From Aquilaria yunnanensis (lineage: Eukaryota > Streptophyta > Magnoliopsida > Malvales > Thymelaeaceae), in the NCBI GenBank assembly GCA_039654915.1, contig CM077593.1:111835413-111899412 (forward strand): 64,000 nucleotides of DNA, in the 5' to 3' direction. Shown here one piece after another: positions 38,244 through 50,396 of this stretch (its first letter is position 1; every line of letters starts with the position of its first letter). The position numbers and the translations under genes are program-made. The notes beneath the pieces were generated by a model. That model saw nothing but the letters and a program-made list of their open reading frames with translations, ran no database searches and had not been told where the DNA came from.

Positions 38244-38963
38244 AGAGATGTCAATTTCAACCCACTCGAGGACACCCTACCCTATTACAACTGTATAGGT
38301 TTAGGTAGTTTTTGTAGATATACTTGGGTTTATGCACTACAATAGGATAGAGCAAATGGATTAGATTACAATTGCATGGGTTTGGGTCAGTTTTAGGTAA
38401 TTTGTAAATATATATATTGAGTATTGAGAGGATTTAGGTTTATGCACTACAATAGAATAAAATAAATCTAACACCTTACTGCAACAATTTTTATCGTAAT
38501 AGTAAAAGAAACATTGCGGAATCATCGCTAAACCTAAGGTTGATCAGTACCATAATTTATAACATTATCAAATTCAAAATATCTAAATCATCCCTATTTC
38601 TAATGCATTTTCTTATTGTCTATCGGCTCCTTGACAATCGATGACATATGAGAAAAAATTGGCCCTCTTTAATGAGACTACTCATAGTTGTCTCAAGACT
38701 CCGGACTCTCCTCTAACCACAATAGTATCACATATGACACTAATGTTTGCTGCTCACTTCAATAGTTTAGTATTTTTAATTTATCTTCTATTATGTGAAT
38801 TATTCATGCAATATTGCTGGTACAATTCTTAACTCTACTCACCCCAATGCAAGGAGGATTTAGGTGAAAAAAACCTACCTTTTGCTAGTTATTGAGAATG
38901 TTTTGTTAGGGCTGTTATTTTGTAAGGAGGATTCAAGAATAACTCTATCCACCTAAAACTCAA
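38244..38963. mobile_element. possible TIR element, AGATGTCAA type
   Basis: The left end AGATGTCAATTTC is mirrored by TTGACATATCT near 38954-38963, and a diverged inverted pair of similar form bounds 55384-55794. No TSD can be read. The inside is AT-rich with two copies of GGTTTATGCACTACAATAG (near 38329 and 38429). Confidence 0.35.
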
Positions 38964-39954
38964 TCTGTTGACATATCTAATCTCATGCGCTCCCTCTCCC
39001 TTTGGGGGTCTTATAACTTGTTGATTTATAGTCTTAATTCATGATATATGCAAAATATTATTACCCTCCACGATAAAGGGGCAGACATTTGATTTTGGAA
39101 AAAAATAAATAAATAAAGAAAAGAAACAGCTTGTGCGGCTCCATCCAAGGCAATGACCAGTAAGTAACAAAAGAAAGGCATAATTGCATTACCACTAGTT
39201 AACGCTTTTCTCCCTTTCTGGGCCACAATGGATGACTAATGAAGATGATCTGAAAACCCCATAGGGGCAAGCAAAAAGCTCCAAGTATGGGGTCAAAAGG
39301 AGACCTAATTGGCAAAGAAAAGAGGATCTGTAGATGGTGCTTCACAGGACATCATCTTCATTTTCCCAGACATTATCATTTCAACTGTAGAATTTCTTGC
39401 TTTAACACCAAATCTCAATCATGATTTATTTGTGCGTTTGTGTGCATTTGAGCAAGCAATGATTCAATGATCCAACACTATTAAATTCTCCAGGCGATGA
39501 TTTGAAAAGTAATTCTAAAAGCTAACATTAATCACAAAGGCTGATCCACATACTGTTGCACACAAATTATATAACGGATTAATGTGGAAAATGATGCTGT
39601 AACCATGACTAGAATCTAAGTTTGACATTCAAATCCTTCTAACCACAATCCATGATCATCACATCATATAAGCGACTAACTGATCCGAATGAAACTTCTC
39701 CCTTACACAAACAAAACCGAAAATGGCAGGAGCCGGATTGAAGAGGCCAAGTTGAGTCATGAATCATGAGCTCTCTCCCAATCCTTCAGTTTCCTTTACC
39801 AGCATCTGAAGTTACACGATTACACAGCCGACGGGTAGCATTCTCCGCTTCCAACTCATTCCGGGAGGCTCTCATCTAACAAATCGAAATCAGGGAAACA
39901 CACGGACCAAGTAGAGCTGTAAAAGCTTCTACTTCGGCCATGAAGAATGCCTGT
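38964..39954. other. intergenic; 3' side of the BEH4-type gene
   Basis: The last few hundred bases before 39955 should be the 3' UTR of the BES1/BZR1 gene. Nothing else is recognised. Confidence 0.45.
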
Positions 39955-42348
39955 TTACCTCATTTTTGAGTTTCCTAGCGTAAGCTCAAGATCATCTGCT
40001 ACACATTCTTCATGGATCCTCTCCCCTTCCCAGGGCTTCACCAGGCCGGTTATATTGCTGCCAAATGCAAATTCTGCAGCTATCTCGTCTGACATAGGAA
40101 CATCTGCTGTGTTATCAACTCCTGCAGGGAGTGCTGGAGAGCAAGTTCCGCTTTGGCCAGGAGTCCACATCCTCGAACCTCCTCCAGAGAAAGGCTCCTC
40201 TCTAAATCCAAATGGATTGCGTGAGACTAGACTAAATGTAGGCGATGATGGTCCGCTTTGTGGGATTTCAAGTCTAGAAAGCCATCCAGGACCAGGCAGG
40301 ACCTGCCGGCCAGGGCTAGGTGGAGTGGATGAAGGCAGGAAAGAGCAGTGCTGTGCAGCTTGAGCGGCCCAAGCAGGATTAGCAGTGGAGTCATCCCATT
40401 CCATTCTGGTTCGAGGGGTTCTACAAGTTGGGGAGCTCAATGGAGGGGTTACCGGAGCACTTATAGAACCTCCAGGGATATAGATTTGATGGGATGGATT
40501 TGATGAAGCTGATGAAGAACCTGAGCCTGAGGAAAGGTTTTTGAGCCAAGGGATGAGGGCATTAGGATCAGCATTACCATTGCCACTGGCTGTATAACGG
40601 GCAGGACTAGGGAAAGATGATGAAGCAGGACTCGGATTGTAGGAAGCACAAGGACTTGGGTGATACGAGGAACAAGGACTAGCAGATGCAGAACCTCCCA
40701 TCATGTCCATGCGGTCCACTGGTTTACAGCCCTGCTTAAATGCAAGCAATCAGCAGCAGATTAAGCGTATATTAAAATGCCTTTTGCTAGCTTGCCTAAA
40801 GAAACTACACCAACAGCGGCAGAACAATATAGCATAAGATGAACCTCTAGCCAGTAATATGAGCTTAAACAGTATGAAGTAACCAAATCCGAATACGGTC
40901 TCCATCACATGGTCCAAGAGACAAATCTCTCAGTTGTAGAATATTTTCTGAGCCACATGGTCCCATTAACAAAACGAATTTGTGGTTGAAAAACCAATTT
41001 TAATACTATTATTCAACGCAAACTTGAAGGATGCTTCAGTGCCAAGTTTGTAAGTGAACAAGCATAAACCCGACCTTTGAGAACAACCATCGAACTTGCA
41101 AAAATGAACGCGTGTGCATGTGTTTGTTTCATGGCTCTACTCAGGCATAAATATAAAAGTCGATCAGCACCATAAAAATGTCGCACAAGCACAAAGTTCA
41201 CATAATTTAAATGGGCGAGTCGGTAATTTTGAGCAAAAATGAAATTTGTTAAAGATTTATAAAATGATGAACCAGTAATTAAACACGCCAACTCCGCACC
41301 ATGTTCCCCAACTTAATCAGAAACTTCACTGCCCATTAACAAAAGCAACTAGTCTTGTATTATCACTAATAAAAATTAGGAATCCTATGACCCGTTTATC
41401 CAACTTTAAATCCTTTCTTTAATCAAACAGTAGCTAACAATAAGCCCACCCATAACCCATTTCACTGCAATAATTAAACCGAAAGCAAAAAGTAAACAGG
41501 TTTTAACCCCGGAAATATCGGAATTCAAGATCATAATTACAAAAAAAAAAAAAGCAAGACTAGTCAGAAATTGCTGCTACTTCCCTGAAATGAAAAAAGT
41601 AAACCTACAGCCACGCGAGGCTTGAAAAGTAAAAGCTGAGAAAGCAGAAAAAAGAAGAAAAGCAAACCTCAACTAAAACCACCGTCAGAGAAAGAGAAGA
41701 CTACCTAATCCCAATTGACAAAACTAGCCCCTTAGATGGGCCTAACGGAGGCTAAGAGCGGAAAATTAGACATAGACAAGGGGCTCTTTGGTCTCCTTAC
41801 AGATATCATAAGACCGGAACAGAAGCTACCGAGAAACGGTGATTCGGTCGGATGATCACCTGACCGATGATGCAATAAAAACACGCAAAACCGAAACAGA
41901 ATCTTCAGACTTTCGTGTTTTCCTCGGGACCCAGGTTCTAACAGAATCAATCCTAACCGTTCATCAAGATCTCTCGTTTCAAACAGACCAGATCCCTAAA
42001 CTGACCACCCGGCGCATTCTAACGTAAACATCTACATTCGAACTAACATGCGCAGAGAACGGGAGAAAAAGAAGCAAAAAAGGCCGAACAGGAAACATTT
42101 CGGAGTTTTGACTTTGTGTTTACCTTCCGGTACGTGGTGCCGTCTTCCTCGACGGTCCAGCCGGCCTCGTTACAGAGGGCCTTGAGGACTTCATTGTTGT
42201 CGCAGTGTTTCGGAAGCTTGTAGTTGCCGTACATACGGAGTCCGGCGAATATCTTGGCGGCGATCGCCCTCCTCCGCCGCTCCCTTCTCTTGTTGTTCTC
42301 CCTCTCCTTCCACGTCGGCATTCTCGTCCCCGAAGTCATCGCCCCCAA
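39955..42348 (-). CDS. BEH4: BES1/BZR1 homolog transcription factor, BEH4-like
   Basis: Brassinosteroid-response transcription factor, acting in the nucleus on BRRE and E-box sites and controlled by BIN2-type GSK3 phosphorylation. Two exons, 42348-42124 and 40731-39955, with a GT-AG phase-0 intron of 1392 bp at the conserved TYRK/GCKP junction; 333 residues against about 325 for Arabidopsis BEH4. Exon 1 holds the entire basic bHLH-like DNA-binding domain ([56 protein letters not shown]). Exon 2 has Ser/Pro-rich repeats ([18 protein letters not shown]), many S/T-x3-S/T GSK3-type sites, a [13 protein letters not shown] block, and the C-terminal EAR repressor motif LELTLG. The start could be codon 1 (MGAMTSG) or Met4 (MTSGTRMP); both occur in the family. 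The domain order is complete and no damage is seen. Confidence 0.95.
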
Positions 42349-42628
42349 AACTTCTCACGGTCTCCGGCGAACTGATTGTTTGTTATCGCTTCAATTAACC
42401 TATCGATGTCGGAGACTTTCTTCTGATCGGCCCAAAAATGTAAATGAATTGGCGGGTATGGGTGGTTTTGTTTTTGGGCAAGTAGCTAGTAAACGTTGGG
42501 TGTGGGGAGAGCGAGCTAAATAGAACTAGCTGGAATTTGGATGGAAATTGCCACCGGACGAGAAGTTATATTACCAGAGAGCCACCTATTGCTGTTGTTT
42601 CCTCTTTATTCCGGGATGACGGGGCTAA

Positions 42629-42671
42629 CACGTGTTTAAGGCTTTGTCAAAAGCTTCCAACCTGCCACGTG
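42629..42671. promoter_or_regulatory. two G-boxes upstream of the BEH4-like gene
   Basis: CACGTG at 42629-42634 and again at 42666-42671 (contexts AACACGTGTT and GCCACGTGTA), about 280 and 320 bp upstream of the ATG. G-boxes bind bZIP and bHLH (PIF type) factors, and BES1/BZR1 proteins themselves also bind this E-box, so feedback is possible. Use in vivo is inferred. Confidence 0.5.
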
Positions 42672-42696
42672 TAGGTAGAATTGTAAAAAACAAAAA

Positions 42697-43965
42697 AATC
42701 TGCAGTATAGCACGAATGTTTTGTTGGACCAAATCTGCGACTAAAATTTATGTTTTGTCCTAATTTACACTAATATTTTAAAATGATTCAAATTGACCAC
42801 TAATGTTTTAAAATTGTCTTAAATTGGCCATTGACCGTTAAAAGACTACAAAAAATGAGGAAAAGTAATTGGTTTTAAAACCTTAAGGAAATAATGTACC
42901 TTTTAACAAATTTTGAGAACTTTGGGTAATTTATCCATTTTTTTGTGCTCCAACTTAAGCAAAAATAAAATGTGAAATTTTTTAAAAAATGTTTGGAAAA
43001 GCAGAAGATGATGGTAAAATATTAAATAATTGTATTTTTATTAACCACAACAGTTACAGAAGTTTCCATATCCAGCTTTTTAATTTTTTGATAAAATTTT
43101 ATCGTCTTAAATAATCTTAAACTTTAACTTTACTAAATGATAGATTGATAATCATGTATATTCTTTTTATAGATATTAGTATTACATCTACAAATAAGTG
43201 TTAGTAAATTTAAAAACTATTTGAGGAATATTATTATCAAATGATCATTTCTATATACATGATTATTTATTGTACAACGATCAAAACCTTACACTTTAAC
43301 TAGTTTGAAAAATAACAAATAGATGAAAATGCAAAAAAATAGTTTTTATACCTCTTAAAATGCAAGGTTTTAACCAGCATACAAGTTATAAAAATAATCA
43401 TGGTATACAGAAACAATCATTTTTTAATAAATTTCCCCAAGTAGTTGTAAAATTTACTGAAAATTGTTTATAAATGTAACACTAATATATCCATAAGAAA
43501 AGACATAACACTATCATGTTGTAAAGTTGAAGTTTAAGATCATTTATAGATGATGAAATATTACTAAAAAATTCTAAAACTTAAAGATATTAAAACTTTC
43601 TTCAACTGTTAAACTTAATAGAAATTAATTATTATTTTTTTTCATTTATCCTTAGCTTTTTCAAACTTTTTTTTTTAATTTCATTTTTTTCTTCAATTGG
43701 CACATAAGAATACAAAGAATAAATTAGTCAATTATCTAAAATCCTCAAAATTTATTAACATTACATTATCACCTAAGATTTCAAAACCTACTACTTTCCC
43801 CCTTTTTAATAGCATTTTAACAGTCAATGATCAATTTAAGATGATTTAAAAATGTTAGTGACTAATTTGAGCCATTTAAAAATATTAGTTGGAATTTGGG
43901 ACCAAAAATAAATTTAGTGGTATATTTGGTATCAACCCAAGAATTAGTGGTATATTCAAGATGTT
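42697..43965. mobile_element. long-TIR element of about 1.27 kb
   Basis: The left arm (42697-42965) and the reverse complement of the right arm (43690-43965) share an ordered series: GGACCAAAT or TGATACCAAAT, CTAAAATTTAT, CTAATNTTTTAAAATGATTCAAATT and ATTGACCGTTAAAA (or close variants). Arms of about 270 bp and no coding capacity fit a non-autonomous MULE-type foldback element. No TSD could be read, so the ends are approximate. Confidence 0.6.
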
Positions 43966-44086
43966 TTGCCTAAACCTAAAGATGCATAGCCCAAATGTGG
44001 TTTGGTTGCCCGACCTGAACACATTTGAAATGACCTGGCCGGGTTTAGACCAGTTTATTCTAACTATTTTCTATATTATTCTTTTA

Positions 44087-45413
44087 GAAAATTTACAAAA
44101 ACCCCCTGTCATTTACCCTAGTTTACATTTACCTTTCTGCATATTCAAAAACCTACATTTACCCCATCTTTTTGCTAATTCTACTAGCTTATCAATTAAG
44201 GAAAAAGGAGGAAACAAATAGACTAACCCTCTACCTTTTTTCTCTTTAGGTTAAGTACCCAGAACTTTTAAATCTAACAAATTAGCATATTCTCCAATTA
44301 ATTCACCTGAAATGTAAGTATGTAATCAAAAGTAGTCGGTTTGGAAGGTTTACACTTGAGGCCCCATGGCCAAGTACCTCTGTAAGTACTTTCAATCCTT
44401 AAACATGTCCTGCAAACATGCCAACAACAACCCGCCACCATCCACAGGTTCTAATTATGTTGTTGATCTTAGCGATGATGATGAACAAAATGAGTAAAAG
44501 ATCGATTGGAACCAGAACAAGTGGTGCGCTAATTCACGTGTAGTAGAACAACATGAACCCAAAATTAGTGATGACTCCAAAATGCTTTGGTGTTTGGATG
44601 ATTCCATTTCTAGTAATATGTTAAGGATTAGGTGAATTGTCCAAGTGCATAAAATTGAGCAGTCATTGAGTATCTACGAATTCAATGCTATCAATGCAAC
44701 CGAGCAATTTATATTCTAGGTGCCAAACATTGATCCATCCATGTAATGCTTCAAGCAACAAGTAGCACAGAGTTAAATCCTAATTATAAATTTCACATTT
44801 AAATCCTCAAGAAATTGATTCCTTTAGAATTTTATGAATTAACGAAAATTTGTTTCGGAGCATAACTTCATAGAGAATGACTAATCAAGCCCATGGAAAA
44901 GGCTTATGAACTCATTTGATTTTTTGTGACAGATGGAAGCGTGGAGGAATTCATCCATTTAATGCCAAAGCACCCAAGTCATTACTAATATTAGGTCCTC
45001 TGGTTGCAGGATAGCCATTGCCTCTGCTACCTTCTTCAGAGCTTTTGGATAACCAATCAAATGTAGAACCTTTGTTTGATTCATTTCAAGCAACATGCTG
45101 GTTACCTTTACCACATACTCTGGTTTGGGACGCTGAACTAAGGGAAAAAGTTGCTCACTTAACTCCCTCAATTTGATTAACAAACTCTAGTTTAGGTGAA
45201 TTAATTGGAGAATATGCTAATTTTGTTACATCCTAAAGTCATGTGTGCTTAGGCTCAGAAAAAAAAATGTAGAAGTGCAGTATGGATTCCTCTATTTTCT
45301 CTTAACTGATGAGTTGGCAGAATTAGCAAAAAATGAGGATAAGTGTAGATATTTTAATATACAGAGGTAAGTGTAGATTAGGGTAAATGACATAGGGGTT
45401 TTTATAAATTTCC
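44087..45413. mobile_element. Pack-MULE-like TIR element carrying a PABP fragment
   Basis: The outer ends are inverted copies (AATTTACAAAAACCCC left, GGGGTTTTTATAAATT right), followed inward by matching blocks: GTCATTTACCCTA, a TTTACCTTT/GTATATT-like part, TTTTGCTAATTCT, then TTAGCATATTCTCCAATTAA and TTCACCT near 44281-44311, mirrored at 45192-45222. The arms are about 220 bp with diverged middles. Between them lies a host-gene-like segment (44959-45183). Long TIRs plus captured coding sequence are the definition of a Pack-MULE; a 9-bp TSD was not readable, so the superfamily is inferred. A second copy of the family is at 58460-59703. Confidence 0.65.
44959..45183 (-). pseudogene. captured MLLE (PABC) domain fragment of poly(A)-binding protein
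   Basis: The ORF of 74 codons reads SEQLFPLVQRPKPEYVVKVT, then SMLLEMNQTKVLHLIGYPKA and LKKVAEAMAIL. This matches the C-terminal MLLE domain of plant PABP, including the name-giving KVTxMLLEM and the VLHLI helix; plant PABPs have GMLLEMDQTEVLHLIES here. No RRM or linker sequence accompanies it, so it is a fragment of about 70 residues inside a transposon. The frame is still open, but changes at normally conserved positions (Gly to Ser before MLLE, SP replaced by YP) suggest relaxed selection. Confidence 0.75.
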
Positions 45414-45777
45414 CTTGTTTTTTTTTGCAAGGATCTATGGCATTAATTTTCTTTACACCCTTAAACTATGTTAACTTGGTTATTTTTGTTATTGAACTAT
45501 GACTTGCATCAACTTAGTCCTTGAGTTGTAAGAAGTGGATATTTTGCCACATGACTTAATGACTCAATTGGCAGACAAATTAACAAAGTGTCTCTGTTAA
45601 AGGGGCAAACTGTCCTAGATTTTAAAATTTGAAAGGCAAGTCAGCCACTATTGTTTTTTTTACGCAAATATATTATTAATGTTTTAAAGTTAGCAAAATC
45701 TCCTACTTTTAATTAAATTAGTAATTGTTAATTACCTAATAATGCCCAAAATGAGGGTAAGAATTTAGTTGGTTCGG
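45414..45777. other. intergenic, nothing recognised
   Basis: Words such as CTTAAACTATG and TTGAACTATGACTTGC resemble plant repeat families, but no ends are visible. Confidence 0.4.
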
Positions 45778-45786
45778 TCTGAAACT

Positions 45787-46522
45787 AAAGTTGTCAAACT
45801 CGGCCCGGGAAGCAACACGGAAAGCTAGACAGGTGATGGGCCAACTAGTTCAACCGGACGGGCCAATCGCAATGCACAATAGTCTTTACATATAAGTATG
45901 CCCGCTCCCTGCAAGCATGTCGTGTTGCTGCTCTCCAAAATATAACGTGCTTCCATGTTTTTTTACACATATCATATAAAAAAAGTTTACTCTTTTATAT
46001 TATATAACAAAATAACACATAATTTTAATGTCTCATAAGCTAAGTGCATAGTCAATCATTCAAGTTTTAAAGTTAAAATCCTAAAATTTTCAAAAACATG
46101 CACAAATAATTGCTTATTTTATCTTGAAGATAAATCTTATAAAGTACTAATAATATAACAAAAATATAATAGTCTATCATGAAACTTTGCCTTGAGCCAG
46201 TCACTTGTGTTCTTTTAACTTCTAAGTAATTTTTTTCTTACTTTTTTTTTTTAATTTTGTTTCAACTTTGAGCCAATTAAATATCAACTTAACATAATTA
46301 AGTGATCTAAGTTACAAAGCCTACACTATTAAAAAAAAATGCAAAGCCCAAAAGCCACATAAATATGGTTTAACTCAAGTTAACTGAGTTACCCGAGTCA
46401 CTAAGTCTAATGGGTTTGACTGGGTTTTGGCCTCAGTAAGTTAAAAGGTGTAACCTAGCCCGTTCTCCCTTGGGGTCGTGGTTGAACCGGTCTGACCAAT
46501 GGGGTCAGGTTTGATAACAACA
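45787..46522. mobile_element. 736-bp TIR element with a near-perfect 9-bp TSD
   Basis: The TSD is TCTGAAACT (45778-45786) and TCTAAAACT (46523-46531), 8 of 9 bases. The inverted ends include GTTGTCAAACTCGGCCC on the left and the complement of GGGTCAGGTTTGATAACAAC on the right, continuing with CAACTAGTTCAACCGG against GGTTGAACCGG. A 9-bp TSD points to the Mutator superfamily. Non-coding. Confidence 0.65.
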
Positions 46523-46531
46523 TCTAAAACT

Positions 46532-47123
46532 GATTCAAACATAATGACCATATTGATTTTCAATTTTTACAAAGTGTATCCAAACTATCCAAATTACATG
46601 TCAGAATCGATCCAAATCATCTGAATTACATTTCAATTTATTCAATTCTCCTTTTAAGACCTAGATACATAGTAAACAAAAAAAATATTAAAGTTTTTAC
46701 CTTTTATACCCAAAATTGAAGAAAAATAAACAGCATATTGCCTGAAATTAGTAGAAAATAACTTTATATATGTATGGCTAATATGGATAATGTTAAAAAT
46801 TAGGAGTCAAACCTTATATATATAAGGTCATTATGTATGTTGGTAAAATATTTTTTACTGTTTGGTCTATTCGGTTTATTCGGGTTTTAAGTGTCCAATT
46901 TAATAACTAAACATGAAATTCAATTTTTGGTCTAAATCGACTAAATTAGAAAAGAAACCAACCATTCTATTTGAATGTAATCAATAATTCTTGTTTTGTC
47001 CAAATAATGCTCACCCTTAGCCCAAAATCACAACATAACTAAGCCGCTCATTTATGTAGGTTCAATGTTAACCCCACCATGAATGGACAAGCCAAATTAG
47101 GTTGTGATGTTTGTAATGTGTTA
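46532..47123. other. intergenic, nothing recognised
   Basis: AT-rich, with GGTTTATTCGG-type words but no readable ends. Confidence 0.4.
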
Positions 47124-47125
47124 TA

Positions 47126-47357
47126 CTCCCTCCGTCCCATAGTTTTTGTACAATTCATTTTTCAATAATTAATCTATGATTTTTTATTTTTAACATTTTA
47201 GTATATAAATGAAAAACTTTTATATAAAAATGATAAATCAAGACATATAGTTTCTAAATATATATATATTTTAATTTTTTTAATAAATACTAATATGAAT
47301 AAATTCAAGTCAAATTATGTAAAAAAATCAAATATTGCAAAAAATATGGGACGGAGG
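47126..47357. mobile_element. Stowaway-like MITE
   Basis: 232 bp, with the TIR CTCCCTCCGTCCCATA on the left and TATGGGACGGAGG on the right, inside a TA target duplication (47124-47125 and 47358-47359). This is the hallmark of Tc1/mariner-derived Stowaway elements. The extreme right end lacks the last two or three bases of the full TIR. Confidence 0.85.
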
Positions 47358-47359
47358 TA

Positions 47360-48337
47360 TAGTATTATATTTTTTCAATGAAGACGGAACTAGTTTGGCT
47401 GCGGGTGCTATGATGGACTAGTTTGGCTGTGGGTCCTATCCAATATAGCTTTTTATGATTCATTTTTCTTCACTTCACATTGGGTTTCATAAAAAATGAA
47501 TTTAAGTCAGTTTTTATTTGGGTACAAAAAAAGATGAGTATTAAAAATTAATGTTGAAGGTGGACTAAGATAGTGATAAATACATCAATTTCTAGATGTT
47601 CTTGGGTCTAAACACGAAAGATACCAATGCCAACAAGGCGCTGGCAAATCTAATAGAGTTATTTTCAGTATACAATATAGATGATGACAGATTAATCTTG
47701 ACATAGGAACTTCACGAGGGATAAGATGCCTCATTAATGACTATTTGTTAGTTGAGAGCCAAAAGATGATTAACAGCAACAACAATGGACATGAGTTTTT
47801 TTTATTTTGAGAAATTTAAGATTATGATATTAGTGGGCGCGATGACCGATCATCCTATCAATTTCTAAGAATGATTATGATGATGATGATTGGATTAATC
47901 AATTATAAAATTAAATCAAGAGTATAAAATTGAATCAAGAGTTTCTAGAGATCTATACTTAAAAATTTTTCAATTGATAATGATAGTTGTTGATTAGTTT
48001 TTACTTTTCGTTTTTAGGAGGATTGGAGAGAAGTATAGCTTGTTCGCATTTTCATAAATCAGATGGTCTTATCTTGACAAAATAAAATACGTATGGAGGG
48101 TTTTGTAGTTTTCTCAAGTTCAGTGGCTAATCTATAACATTAACCGTATATTTGAGCCATAAAAAAAAAACAAGAGTCACTGATTTAGGCTGAGTCACAA
48201 ATGAGAGTGGTTTTTTTTTTTTGGTCCATTTCGTTTTACGTTAAGTTAAACTAATTAAAAGACATCTATTTAGTTTTGCAGCTTCTTTTTTAATCTAGAT
48301 TCAATGCCATCTGGACCCAATACTATAATAATCCATT
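47360..48337. other. intergenic, nothing recognised
   Basis: Holds a short direct repeat (ACTAGTTTGGCTG near 47389 and 47417). No gene is supported. Confidence 0.4.
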
Positions 48338-48345
48338 TGAATAAC

Positions 48346-48769
48346 CAGTGGCGGACCCAGGATTTTTGGTTCGGGCGGCCAAGCCCGGAGGAGACTCGGC
48401 GGAGCCCGGAGGAGAGAGACGACGTCGCGGTTAGGTAAAGCTGTAAATTGGGACTAATTTACACTAATTCAAAGCTCAAGGATCAAATCGTACGAGTTGG
48501 AAACGTTTGAGGACTAATAGTGCATTTAGGCCAGGTTAGAATATCCCTTTAATGTAGAGGGAATAACTACTCACTGGGTCCTTACTTTCTTCAGCACCTA
48601 CCTTATTGCCCCTCCATCTTTATATTTTTCCACAATATTTGGGGGGACAAAATGCACACACAATCCTTAAATTTTGACAAAATCATCAAATTACAACCCC
48701 ATATTTACTTTTTTTCAAAATTCCCGGGGGGGCAACAGCCCCCCCCAGCATAACGTAGCTTTGCCCCTG
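48346..48769. mobile_element. non-autonomous hAT element, copy 1
   Basis: 424 bp between perfect 8-bp TSDs TGAATAAC (48338-48345 and 48770-48777), the hAT hallmark. The ends are CAGTGGCGGACCCAGG and the complement of GCTTTGCCCCTG. The inside has GC-rich words near the left end (GGAGGAGACTCGGCGGAGC), AGGACTAATAGTGCATTTAGG and a G/C run near the right end. No transposase. Copy 2 lies in opposite orientation at 58767-59193. Confidence 0.9.
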
Positions 48770-48777
48770 TGAATAAC

Positions 48778-49271
48778 ATTAACTTCATAATCTAATTAAA
48801 ATTTTATGATTTTTTTCATACCTAACTAAAAATAAAAATAAAATTTTTAAAAGTTTTATTCAATAGATTATTAAACTTATATAGTATTAGTATTCACAAA
48901 GACATTATAGAAACATTTAATTTAAATTCAATACTTGATGATTTTAGATACTTAATAAAATATCCGCTATTTTTATGAATCCCAAAAATTTCAGTTCTAC
49001 TACTTATAGCACGGTATCTTGAACACATGTTCCTTAACAGGTTGTACACAACCATTCTGTAGCAGAAGTGGCATTTCGCTCTTCAGAACAGAAAATTCCA
49101 CATAGAAAACATGGAAACAAATTCCAATTATCTTTCAAAGCATGCTTGTAGAAGCAAATCCCCAAATACCTTACCAATCTAAAAGTCAACCGTCTAGTCA
49201 TAAAGTTTGATCTGCATGTTGGTAAGTCAATAGGAAACCCTGAAACAGTTTAGTGTAAAAGAACTAGGAAC
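48778..49271. other. intergenic, nothing recognised
   Basis: AT-rich; no gene, no readable transposon ends. Confidence 0.4.
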
Positions 49272-49280
49272 TTGTTTCTG

Positions 49281-49868
49281 GAATAAATTTCATGAATGGT
49301 CCCTGACCTTTAGTCATTGTTTCATTTTAGTCCCTAACCTATTGAATGTTCTGTTTTAGTCCTAAACCTATTAAAATATTTTGTTTTAGTCCTAAATTTA
49401 TTGAGAACGTTTCATTTGGTCCCAATTTGATAAAATTTGTTAACTCAAAGTATTTGTCTGATAACAACGTTTTATATCATAATTTAAACTATCCGATAAC
49501 TGTCCTACAATAAATTTAATCTGTAAAATAAATTTTTTATAGTTAATAAAAATTTTAATTCACCTTTTTTCCCTTTTTTTAAATTAAACTTATTTCATTC
49601 AGGAAGAAAAAATTATTAATTTAAATTGTCTATTTACTGTTAAAAAATATTGAACAATTTAAATTTATTAGAAGACAGTTACCGAATATTTAAATTAGTA
49701 TTTCAAAAGTTTTTATCAGACAATTATTCTAAGGTAATGAATTTCATTTAGTAAGGGACCAAAATGAAATAATTTTAATAGGTTTAGACCAAAACAGAAT
49801 ATTTGATAGGTTAGAGACTAAAAGGAAATAATGACAAAAAGATATGGACTATTTTTACAATTTATTAT
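49281..49868. mobile_element. 588-bp MULE-type MITE with perfect 9-bp TSD
   Basis: TSD TTGTTTCTG at 49272-49280 and 49869-49877. The TIRs are long: GAATAAATTTCATGAATGGT, TTTAGTCATTGTTTCATTTT and AGTCCCTAACCTAT are mirrored from the right end inward over about 170 bp (TTTTTGTCATTATTTCCTTT, AGTCTCTAACCTAT). The perfect 9-bp duplication and long arms place it in the Mutator superfamily. Non-coding. Confidence 0.85.
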
Positions 49869-49943
49869 TTGTTTCTGTTTGACTGCAAAGTGAGGTGTGT
49901 CCTTCTGATCCTACCATTAAGCACCGCCTGTTGCAATTCGACT

Positions 49944-50387
49944 AGTGGTGATAGTATTCGGTTGAAACCGAAAAAATTTTAAAATTTGGTTCAATTAATT
50001 CGGTAATTCGGTTTGATTTCAGTTGAAACCGAATAATAAGGTTTAGGTTTGATTTCAGTTTTAGAATTTGGTTAATTCGGTAACTGAAATAACCAAACTT
50101 TTTTATATCAATTTTTTTTTATATTTTATGAATAATAATGCTACCAAGTAACCCAAATTAGCTTGGATTCTTATTTTTTTTTCTTTCAATGGATAATGAA
50201 TCTTCTATATTGAATGAAATTTGAAAAGAAAAACAATATCAAATCAAACCAAAATATTTCGGTTCGATTTGAATTTAATTTTATGAACTAATTCGGTTAT
50301 TTCAATTTCGTAGTATCTAAAATAAAAAACCAAATAAACCAAATAATTCAATTCAGTTTAAACCAAACAAACCAAATAATCACACTA
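49944..50387. mobile_element. 444-bp foldback element with perfect 9-bp TSD
   Basis: TSD AATTCGACT at 49935-49943 and 50388-50396. The body is made of inverted CGGTT/AACCG words (ATTCGGTTGAAACCGAA left; GGTTTATTTGG-type, inverted, right), so the two halves can pair. The ends AGTGGTGATAGTATTCGG and the complement of CCAAATAATCACACTA are roughly inverted. It sits only about 60 bp from the 49281 element. Confidence 0.75.
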
Positions 50388-50396
50388 AATTCGACT

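Noticed and set aside
39947..40363. 138-codon plus-strand ORF
   Set aside because: Antisense shadow of the Ser/Pro-rich exon 2 of the BEH4-like gene.
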